Program-made: the position numbers and the translations under genes
Notes under the pieces: model-generated
Seen by the model: only the letters and a program-made list of their open reading frames with translations
The model's database searches: none
What the model was told of the DNA's origin: nothing
Origin: Rusavskia elegans
Lineage: Eukaryota > Ascomycota > Lecanoromycetes > Teloschistales > Teloschistaceae
Direction: 5' to 3'
DNA length: 64,000 bases
NCBI GenBank assembly: GCA_011316305.1
Contig: SAUG01000096.1
Coordinates: forward strand, 1 to 64,000
Shown here: positions 55,466 through 64,000 of the stretch, piece after piece
Numbering within the stretch: position 1 is the stretch's first letter
Layout: the number at the start of each line of letters is the position of its first letter

Positions 55466-56621
55466 TGATGTGCATTGAGTGTGCAAGGGTTAAGAGCTTC
55501 AAGTATGTGGTGCCTCGGGTCTCATGGACCACTTATGATAAGCAATATACTGCTGGTAGTGTTATGCCCGGTGTTCACAAAGGCTCTCATTAGATAGTTG
55601 TATGCATTCTCAAGCTTTGCCTCGTCACTTATCTGAACCGCTTCTGGAACGACAGGCCCATCACGTTGGTCCTTGGTCAAGTCAAACCCATATATACCCC
55701 TTTTCCCAGTCGGCAAGATTCTGCAATATCGAAGGGGCCTGATATAACTTCCCTATGATAGAGATTTCCAAACCAATTGGAAATGCTGTTGCCGCTAACT
55801 CAAGGCATGATCGAGCTGGCAGTGCGGAGATGGAGAAGTGGTGACCCCCCAGCTAGAGGCAAAGACGGTGACGAAAGCGAAGCAAAACTTCTCCCCCAGC
55901 GGGATATGAGCTTGCTCAAGGTGACTTCGATGTAGCTTCTGATCTCGGCACCCTTGATAACTTTGATAACTTCTCATCGTACGAGACCAGATTGACTTTG
56001 CACAGGTTCCTCTGGAGGATGATTTTTGCAATATCCTATGCAACAGAACGTAGAGGGAGAGTACAAAGGAGTAGACAATACAGATCTGAACCGCTTGAAG
56101 CTTGCGAGTAATACGAGAGTGGAAAGGACTGTGCAGAGATCGTGGCACATTCGCAGGGATCTGGGATGATGTCGGAGTCAACCCTAACCGCTGTTCCTGC
56201 CCGAAGAATTAATACCACCTCGGTGTGCGGGAGTCTGTGTCGGCAGAAAAATAGCATGGCAGTCTGAATACTGAATGATGGCAATGCTACATTACACAAG
56301 CCAAACAAGCCCGGTTGTGACGAACAGAAGTACAGAAGCGTCCGCATATGGAAGGCGCTTGCGCGTGTTCTGCAGGACGGCACGGGATGGCTTGAAAACT
56401 AGGCCAATCTAGGTAGGTGTTACAAAAAGACTAGTCACGCCGAGGATCTGAGCCTCCTCCAGAGCTAAAATCAATCACGCCTCGCCGGAAGACGAAGGCA
56501 GTCTTTTCAGATACACCACCTTCATGGTACCCACACTCGTTTTTCGCCAATCTATCGCGCGGTGCAGTGAAGAGTCTACGAACAATTTGCACCACCTTTC
56601 GCTTGTCCCATTCAATCAACC
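55466..56621. other. intergenic, no gene recognised
   Basis: 1.16 kb. Minus frames at 55795-56181 and 56036-56383 are open but have no recognisable features. Includes the promoter of the next plus-strand gene. Confidence 0.45.
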
Positions 56622-57458
56622 ATGATGAAGTCTCTGCTTCTCCCCAGCATTCTAGCACTGCTCGTTCAACGAACATTCTCACAAGCAACCGGCCAAGCTA
56701 TCATACCCTCAAATTTACCAGCCTGCGCGCAACAATGTGCCAATTTGATCCAAGCTCAAACCGCATGCACCGCCCCGCCAAATCCGCCCCAAGCCGCCAT
56801 TTATGGGCTGCCCTGTTTCTGTGGTTATGCACCTCTAGCCAACTTGAAGCTTGATGCACCGGCAAATCTCTGCGCCACATGCTCGACGAGCGACAACGCA
56901 GCCATTCAGTCGTGGTTCAAGGGGGCTTGTAGTAATGGAGGCCAAACCACATCGGCTCCCAATGGCCAGACCACGCCAGCGATGACCCCATCCTCATCGA
57001 GGGCCGCAACACCAAACCCAACAAATCAAGCCACCAATGTATCCAATCGCCCAGGCCAAACTCCTAATGATGCTCAGAAAGGCTGGTAGGAAACCTTGTC
57101 AATTTTATAATAGGCCGGGCACTGACACTTCAGCAGGATCTCGACACATTGGAGATGGGTCGTCATGCTGATAATCCTTGTCCTGGGCCTGGGCGGGCTC
57201 GCGGTCGGAGGCGTCTACCTCAAGCGTTACATCCACCGTCGCCGGGACGCACAAGAAACCGCGGCTGCTGGTCCCCGACAAGACCTTCACACATGGGGAC
57301 CAGGACAAAGCGTTCACGAATTCGATCCTCCTGTTATCGCAGCCGGTAACACCGAACATGGAAAAGGAAGAGACATCGAGATGGTTCAGACTCAGGAAGG
57401 AACAAATGATCGGAGAAATAGTAAGCGGCTGAAGAAGTTTCTACCGGGCAGGAAATAG
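56622..57458 (+). CDS. CFEM-like cysteine-rich single-pass membrane protein
   Basis: Exon 1 56622-57085, exon 2 57137-57458, 51-bp intron (GTAGGA to CAGCAG; the split codon is Trp), 261 aa. A signal peptide (MMKSLLLPSILALLVQRTFS) precedes an extracellular domain with eight cysteines (CAQQC, AC, PCFC, LCATC, GAC), close to the CFEM spacing. A T/S/N-rich linker of ~50 residues follows, then a membrane helix at ~162-183 (WVVMLIILVLGLGGLAVGG) and a basic cytoplasmic tail (YLKRYIHRRRDAQE). From memory, fungi contain many such proteins, often annotated as integral membrane or glycoprotein X. Role may be cell-wall sensing or haem/iron related; neither is shown. Confidence 0.82.
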
Positions 57459-58147
57459 AATAGGCATGGTAAGAGAACTTTATGTTGGCTGTTTAATGAG
57501 TATGCAGTCGAAGAATAATGTTAATGACGGCGCTTGAGTATTTTGCTTCTGTATTTCTGGAGGCGCTGTTGGCAGGTCCTAGATCGGTCTTCTACCTGTG
57601 GCGATCGATTGCCGATCCAATTGAACCTGGGTTTTCATGACGATGCGAGCAAGTGTATGAGAATTACATACAATCGATTGTACCTAGATCTCGCCTGCGC
57701 CTTCATTATAGCGTTGACTGGCTGTACTAAGATTGGATCACTGATGCTCATGAGGAGTACCAGCACGAAGCTGGGCTATGAACTGCTCTCTATATATAAA
57801 AAAAAGTTGATGTTAGTTGTTTGCCTTAAATACAAGACATGATTCAAGGTAACGGGGATTGCAAGATGTTGTAGAAGGACCAAATCCTCCAACTTGTATG
57901 CATCTCAGTATAACCTATGTCATCTATTGAAGTCCACATCAAACCGTGCATTTTGCGAACAACATCTCTACAAAACGACCAAGAGCTTTTGCATACCCAA
58001 TCGTACCAGGAGTAAGGCATGAAGCGGCCGTAGGATGTTACAGAAATGGTTAGCTTCCGGGGGCTCTTCGGAATTACTTCCATAACAAGGAATCCGTAAC
58101 AATGAATGTTCCGTCAAGTCCATCCAGGATTATCAATTAATCACAGT
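57459..58147. other. intergenic
   Basis: 689 bp; no gene recognised. An upstream in-frame Met at 58106 precedes the chosen RO10 start. Confidence 0.4.
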
Positions 58148-58870
58148 ATGACTCAACAAGCCTGTGAAAGAGCAATGGCCTCGATTGAGAATCTTGAAGT
58201 CCGGCTCCGGCGGCTTGAATACTACCTCAGTGGTAGCGATGACGCCCAACCTCCTCTCGAAGCCGTGGTCTCCAAGGGCAGAGACCACACTGTCATGGCT
58301 CGGCTTTCCACGTTGGAACATACACTCCACAACATGAGTGAACGATCATCTGTTGTTCACGATCTTCTACAGATCCGTCAGTCTGCGTGTCTTCACTTGC
58401 GAGGCCCCGGATCTTAGCTGATAGCCTCTTGATCTTCTTCAGAACACGCATACCCTACTCTATTCCATCCGCCCAACTCAGATTCCGATACGATCCCTTC
58501 AAATCTATCGACAGAAGAGATCCTCGCCATAGTCGCCGCCCATGGGTCCCTATACCATCAGACTGCTTCCCAGCTAACCTCTATCCACGACCTGGCTATT
58601 CCGTCAAGCAGCCTGTCAACTTCTCTCATATCTTTACAGCCTCGGATCGCGAAACTGAATTCTTTACAGGAAGCACAAGCTAAAGAGATGGCGGTACTGC
58701 GAGCTAGAAGCGCGAAGGTGGTGCAGAGATGGTATGAGCTGGGAGTACTAGGGCAGGGAGAGTGTTGGGCAGAATGGGAAGGAAGGATAGAGGAGTGTGA
58801 AAAGAAGGTGAGGAGGGCGGAAGGTGACCGGAAGAGGGTCATGGAAGAGCAGGAGAAGTATATGACATGA
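58148..58870 (+). CDS. ro-10: dynactin p24/p22 subunit, RO10-type
   Basis: Exon 1 58148-58376, exon 2 58443-58870, 66-bp intron (GTCAGT to CTTCAG); 218 aa. The product is almost entirely coiled coil: IENLEVRLRRLEYYLSGSDD at the start, MARLSTLEHTLHNMSE, then QHAYPTLFHPPNS, SLSTSLISLQPRIAKLNSLQ, and the conserved end LRARSAKVVQRWYELGVLG with GECWAEWEGRIEECEKKVRR. This matches the fungal nuclear distribution protein RO10 of Neurospora, the p24 shoulder subunit of dynactin, which supports dynein-driven nuclear positioning. The upstream Met at 58106 is a possible longer start. Confidence 0.82.
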
Positions 58871-59964
58871 GCATAGGCTTTTTCTGCGTTCAAGTAATAC
58901 AGGCCGCGGGCATGAACCACGCTGGTATGGCTGCAATAATGCAGGGCGCCATGAGCAGTCGAGACACGGGCTTATACAGAGTAGAGAGGTCCTCCCGCTG
59001 GCATTATTGGAGGGGAAGCATGGCAATGCCCCCGCCCCCAAGCCCCCACAGACAGACCGGAATCATCAGGCCATGCGGGCGCTCCAGTACATACCCGCAC
59101 CGGGATGTTGCATTAGCACAGCGCGAGAAGGCAGTGATAAGAAACCGCCATAATGCGGAACGGAACTCGTGAGGAGGTCGTTCGGCGACGGGAATAGGCT
59201 AATCATTGTGTAACGCAGAACAGGTTGGGCCGATGATTACGAATGTCAAATTTGCTGAAGGATGCGGGAGATCGGAGGATGATCTGTGGTCTGTGCAGGC
59301 CGGGGGCGAGAACGTCTTATTTCGCGGTGTCAAAACTCAATCGCAATGTGGACCACAACCAACTCCGAAGTCTTTAGCTATGCCGTAGTAACCGTTTCTC
59401 CATTAAGTCCACGCTTGTAATTTGAGAAGCAGCTATGCAGTACGGAGTAAGATCTGGGCAATCCACGAACGAAATCCCAAATCGCGGTACCGACTGCTGT
59501 ACGCCCTCATTATTGCGATCGATGTTCGACATGTAACGGCAAGTGTCTCAGTGCCGCATTGAGCAGAGGCCAAGCTAAAGCAATCCGTTGATTCCCTCAT
59601 CTATGCTTTCGTCTGGATCGTCAGACCATCAAAGAGGCCATCTGGGCTGAGCGAATCTTCAAGCCAACTCAAGGAGGGATCAATCTTAAAACAACTCATC
59701 AGGCGTCTCATAATTGGCCCTATGATCAAGGGATTGATGTTGGATCTCATCTCGCCTGGGCTCTAGTCGAATGAATGGCTGGCGGCACGCAAGCGTGAGG
59801 TACATTAGGAGTTAAGAAGAAAGTCGGCGGTTGAAGAGGGTTTCAATCCTACCTTACTCTATGTACCTTTTTACCACTCGGAAAGCGCAGCCTTGACCTG
59901 CTTAGATTTGCTAGCGTTGCGCCCGCCGCGCGACTTCCCGCTCGAATCATCGAGCCGCTTTCGC
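58871..59964. other. intergenic, no gene recognised
   Basis: 1.1 kb, normal composition; short frames on both strands only. It includes the 3' end of the small basic gene on minus. Confidence 0.4.
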
Positions 59965-60177
59965 TCAGTGCCCCCTTCTCCACTCCTCGACACCTCTTCT
60001 CGAAATCCCAAACCCAGGAGCCTCACCACAACCACCGCCCTCCAAACGCTGCTTGGCCGATTCAGTCCTTCGAAGCACTGTGTTGAATGGTGCTCCTTCC
60101 ACTCTTTTGACTCTTCCTTCACCGCCAGCTGGCTTATTGGCGCTCTTCACGACCTTTTTGTTATTAACACGACTCAT
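59871..60177 (-). CDS. possible small basic protein, structure unresolved
   Basis: The minus strand from 60177 begins MSRVNNKKVVKSANKPAGGE, then EGAPFNTVLRRTESAKQRLEG, which reads like the head of a real small nuclear or ribosome-associated protein. This frame stops at 59965 after a less natural stretch. A second frame contains TERKRLDDSSGKSRGGRNAS and KSKQVKAALSEW, ending at 59871, and looks like the matching tail. The only intron that would join them in frame is about 31 bp, too short. Either the gene has a frame-shift or I have missed the exon structure. Function unknown. Confidence 0.35.
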
Positions 60178-60388
60178 TGTACTCCTCCGAACTTCGCCTC
60201 AACAATCCCCTTCTCAATCGAACCACCATAATCCACCATCAATAATCACACCAACCCACCCATTAATACCACCCTTCCACACACCGCACCAACGTCGCTG
60301 CAACTCGTTATCCGATAATAGCGGTTCTGGCCGTCTGGAACCCTCTATGCCCTCTTACGGCAGTCTACATTCACCATCTCTCCGCAAA
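60178..60388. promoter_or_regulatory. divergent promoter between small basic gene and Sho1 gene
   Basis: 211 bp between divergent starts, C/A-rich on the plus strand toward the Sho1-like gene. No TATA box recognised. Confidence 0.35.
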
Positions 60389-61585
60389 ATGAACGGCCAC
60401 ATCGAAGGCACCGGTCGCAATCGGATAGGACGGGGAGGCATGAGCAATTTCAGTTTTAGTATGGAGATTGGAGTATGCAAAGAAAGGGTACAAAGCTGAA
60501 CAACTGGCAGGTCACATCGTTGGGGATCCTTTTGCGCTGGCGACAATATCCATTGCATATGTATGTTTTCCTGGCTCTTTGATGGAATTCCGAACAAGGT
60601 AACAGCGACTGACAGATTGGATCAATAGCTTGCTTGGTTGATCGCTTTCGTTGCTTCGCTCATTGCAGACATTCGAGGCAATTTTCCCCACTTCGCCTGG
60701 TGGACGATCGCATACGACTTGTGCATTATAGTTGGCATCACCATAGTAATAGCGGCGGATGCGACCCAAACATACCATGTCGCCGTAGGTCCAAATCTTC
60801 GATACCAGTGGTTCGACAGCTGACATCCAGCAGATTGTAGGATTCTTAGCCACTGCCCTCGTTTACACCAGCTCCATAGTGAATGCACTGGTCTATGATT
60901 CGGATGGTGCAATGGAGGCCGCCGCCGCAGGCTTCATTTTACTCTCCATGGTCGCAGTATGGATTCTCTGGTCGTCTTCACTTTCGGCTGTTGGCTAATC
61001 CTGGTCGGTTAGATTGTCTGGATCTTCTACTTCGGTTCAGAGCCACAAGCCGCACACCGCGGTTATATCGACTCTTTTGCTCTGCCCAAAGAACACCGCG
61101 GATCAATGCGCAGCGGGAGACCCTTGTCACCACACTACAACGGCCGCCCCGAAACAACTGTATCGGGTAATCACCAACCACAAATGTACACCTCAGCACA
61201 ACTCAATGGCTTCGAAACCTCATCCCCCGTATCAGGATACCCAGGAGGTCTGACAGGTCACCAGGATCGCAATGCGTCACAGCCGCGATTCGGTGGGCCT
61301 GTGCAAACATCGCATTCTCCAGCGCAGACACCAACGACCGCCGCACCCCTGGGCGCCCCTCAGGAGCACCACGATCCCCGGCATGACGTAAATTCTCCCA
61401 CCGAATACCCCTATCGCGCGAAAGCCATCTACTCCTATGAAGCCAACCCTGACGATGCCAACGAAATCAGCTTCTCGAAACATGAGATACTGGAGGTCTC
61501 GGACGTGAGTGGAAGATGGTGGCAGGCGAAGAAAGAGAACGGGGAGACGGGTATCGCACCGTCAAACTATCTGATTTTGCTATGA
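60389..61585 (+). CDS. sho1: Sho1-type osmosensor, four membrane helices plus SH3 domain
   Basis: Five exons: 60389-60458, 60511-60560, 60629-60784, 60834-60956 and 61013-61585 (introns 49-68 bp), 323 aa. The short head leads to [20 protein letters not shown] (TM1), then three more helices ([50 protein letters not shown]) and the conserved [19 protein letters not shown]-rich linker follows, and the last ~60 residues form an SH3 domain ([40 protein letters not shown]). Sho1 sits in the plasma membrane and recruits Pbs2 by its SH3 domain in the HOG pathway. The start could also be the in-frame Met at 60347. Confidence 0.92.
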
Positions 61586-62952
61586 TGTTAGTATTCTAAT
61601 GGCGTACGACTGGTGGCTTGGACGTGATTATTGGTCTTTTCTTGTGAGCTCAAGGCAAGATAACCCCCTTTGTACTTTGTATGATGCGCCAACGATTTAA
61701 CAATTCTTTTCTACGGTTTATTTGTGAAGCCCCTCGGCACTTCCAACGGCTCCTCTTGCTCTATCTGTTGAGCTTTACTGATGCTGTCGAGGCACTGTGC
61801 TTCCAACGAAATGGCATGAGGGAGATTTTGGTTGTCATTGATATATCGAATACCCAGGATAGATTTCTGATGGAAACTTGTTGTGGAATGAAGGGCTTCC
61901 ATGTTGCTACATTGTGAATGACCGAGAACGGACGATTTTCAACGTAACCCTTCCACAAGCATAGATGTTCAGTCCCCTCATCTTCTTGGCGCGTACGGTG
62001 TTTGTCTTTTCTCTGAAGTGAAGCGAGTATGGTCAGCCAGTAAGTCCTCATTCCGTCCATGGTAAGGCAAGGTAACGGACATCATGAACTCAGCACGATG
62101 TCTTCTCATCTTCTCTCTTCAAAACAGGTCTTAGAAGTACATCGCAATTTCCTCCTCTTGAATCATATACACATCTCGCTAAATATAATACCTGCCTCCT
62201 CACACTTTACTCCCACGAACGTCCTCGAATATCCATTCATCCACAAACGCTGAATGCTAGCGACCCCCCCTTCCAAGTTCTCTCAACCCGTCGTTTCGAT
62301 ATACTTGGAGTCGCGGTATGGATTTTGTGCTGGGATCGTGGTTGGGGTTGGGTGATGGAATGGGATAGAGCGAGTGAGCTGCAAGGTTGTTTTTTGCACC
62401 CACAGACTTTTTGCTCCGTTTCTGGAGATCTTATCATTCACTCCGCTCCTTCAACCCATATAGTGGGGATTTGGTCTTGAGGATGATGGTGAGGTAGATG
62501 CTTGAGGTATGTGGTATGGTTGTTGGGGGGGGGTTTGAGGTATATCAGGATAGATCGATCCTGTGAGTTTGGTATGTTGTACACTAATCGACTGATTACA
62601 ACGAATCACTACTACTCCCCGGGTCACCAAGGCATTCGTTTACGCCATTGCCGAACAGAATTCCGATACGCTACATGAGGTGGTGCTTCACGAAGTCGGT
62701 ATCGTCAGACGTCATGATCGGACTCTTCACGGAACACTTCGTTCGCATCAGCAGCTGTAGCGGACCCGGCATGGCAGGCTCTAACGGAAAGCTATGGTTT
62801 GGGTGAGGGGGTTGAATCCTCTCGTTTTGGATATTCATGGGAGGGTTTTGTGATGGATGGGATGGGATGGGGGTGGTCTTTTTTGTGCATCACCATTCAT
62901 TTATCCATCCTTTTATCGATCTATCCATCCATCCCTCCATCCCCAAGAAAAT
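61586..62952. other. intergenic, no gene recognised
   Basis: 1.37 kb between the 3' ends of converging genes. It contains short microsatellite-like runs near 62845-62945 (GGATGGGATGGG and CCATCCATCCCTCC) and otherwise nothing recognised. Confidence 0.45.
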
Positions 62953-63978
62953 TTAAGTACTGGAGATTGTATAGTCCGTGACATCAAACCTTCCCTCGCC
63001 CACACTGACCTCGAACCCCGCCTGCATACTCGTCATCTTCAAACCCGCATCCACGCCCTGGCTCCGCGTCAAATAATTGAAAAATTCCATCAGATCGCCC
63101 TGAAAACTCTGGATTTCGCTATCCGCTACGAAGGAGAAAACTTCTGTGCCGGTTTGCGTGTTGGTGCCTTTCCAGAGGGTCCACTAGTGTTGTTCATAAG
63201 CCGTATCAGCAGTTATTTTGTGTGGGGATGTTCATGTGATATATGACGGCTGGGGGATAAGCAGTAAGGAAAAGTGTGTAGCTTACGGAATGGCCGGCGA
63301 GTTGGATGCCAGCGGGGCTTGTGGGGTAGCCGATGGGTTGGAGGGTGCCGAGTTTTGCGAGCCAGACCATGATTTCGTAGATGTGTTTGTCGCCAGGGCC
63401 GTTGCAGACGGGGTTGAGGAAGGCGTCGTAGGCGACGTCGCCGGTTATGGGGGTTGACATTCTAGTCCCGAGAACAATGAAAGGTCAATCAGTGGATGTC
63501 GGTTGTATGCTGATGTATAGTGGATGTTCTAATTGAATGGAATGAGAGATACACATATATATCCACCCAACGACCGAACTTGAGAAAGTAAAGGGAGAAG
63601 AAAGGGGAGCAAGACTCACGACCAATCGAATTTACTCCGCATAGTCTGATACTCACTCAACGGCTTGCAAGGCGTTTTGTCCGCCGCTTGAGCATTAGGG
63701 AACGCTTTGATGGCGTTGGGTTCGCCGCCCCAGATGAATGTCGAGCTCCAGGCTAGGGAATCCCCGCCTCCGGAGGCGTTGTTGCTGAGCTCGACGCAAT
63801 TTTGACCGCCGGGAATGGCGCCCCAGGCGTCGTTTTGGACTTCGTAAGCTCCGGAGGTGATGGGATTGTATTGTTCGCAGGTTTGGGCAGCGGTGGCGCG
63901 GCGAAGGTGGGTGGATGGGAAGGATAGGGATGGGGAAATGGTTGTGAGGAGGGAGAGGAGTGTGAATGGTTTGTACAT
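62953..63978 (-). CDS. secreted GH12 endoglucanase/xyloglucanase
   Basis: Three exons on minus: 63978-63620, 63461-63287 and 63183-62953 (introns 158 and 103 bp, longer than others here), 254 aa. A signal peptide (MYKPFTLLSLLTTISPSLSF) is followed by TCEQYNPITSGAYEVQNDAW, CVELSNN, SLAWSSTFIWGG, DVAYDAFL, and the GH12 nucleophile block YEIMVWLAKLG with Glu149. The second acid is expected at Glu236 in QAGFEVSVG; many relatives have G-T/S-E at this place, so the Phe before it is a small deviation. GH12 enzymes cleave beta-1,4-glucan or xyloglucan by a retaining mechanism outside the cell. The start codon is 22 bp from the window edge, so its promoter is not visible. Confidence 0.9.
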
Positions 63979-64000
63979 GGTGGTTTCAAGGGGCTGAGTG

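Noticed and set aside
60053..60388. Extended N-terminus of the Sho1-like protein starting at 60053
   Set aside because: The added ~110 residues are P/S/H-rich and not family-like, and they overlap the small basic gene on the other strand; Sho1 proteins have short N-termini.
1..64000. tRNA, rRNA and CRISPR arrays
   Set aside because: No B-box-containing tRNA-like sequence, rRNA segment or regularly spaced short repeat was seen on reading; the only GGTTCGAA-type word (near 28210) lies inside the DUF427 coding exon.

Overview
The window is nuclear DNA of a filamentous ascomycete (Pezizomycotina). Genes carry short GT-AG introns (mostly 46-100 bp) with CTRAC-type branch sites, and the gene set is typical of this group: an RO10-type dynactin subunit, a Sho1 osmosensor, a Pth11-like rhodopsin-fold membrane protein, a wax-synthase-like acyltransferase relic, a MetX-fold serine O-acetyltransferase and a secreted GH12 glucanase. 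A repeat island carries the mark of repeat-induced point mutation (RIP). The exact genus cannot be read from the sequence; Dothideomycetes is a guess.

Layout. 1-14357 is ordinary gene space: an unknown Q/N/S-rich protein, a Ppn2-like phosphatase and a tRNA-t6A dehydratase (all minus), a DUF4336 protein (plus, sharing a 344-bp divergent promoter with the dehydratase), a broken acyltransferase gene, and a conserved 505-aa protein of unknown function. 14358-25744 is one AT-rich block that can be resolved completely into three levels: a Tc1/mariner-type transposon (33-bp inverted ends, TA duplication, transposase on minus) split by two LTR retrotransposons, one of which is itself split by a second, inverted copy of its own family. 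All are RIP-mutated and carry no gene that can be expressed. 25745-64000 is again ordinary gene space with about 20 genes, including homologues for membrane sensing (rhodopsin-fold protein, Sho1), glycosylation (Och1-like), sphingolipid synthesis (ceramide synthase), cysteine synthesis (CysA-type acetyltransferase), NAD(P)HX repair, ubiquitin ligation (RBR), mitochondrial translation (bS16m), vacuolar amino-acid transport, Bax-inhibitor-like membrane protein, and a GH12 enzyme at the right edge.

There is no operon or obvious biosynthetic cluster. The most informative part is the repeat island. Removing the two LTR insertions with one copy of each 5-bp target duplication restores a continuous transposase-like frame. 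In all three LTR elements the outer edges of the LTRs are much less RIP-mutated than the inner edges of the partner LTR, so RIP intensity falls off where homology between copies ends. Both LTR families look gag-only or gag-protease-only, without reverse transcriptase.

Exon boundaries were placed by reading frame, splice signals and remembered family similarity; none was checked by transcript data or a database search.
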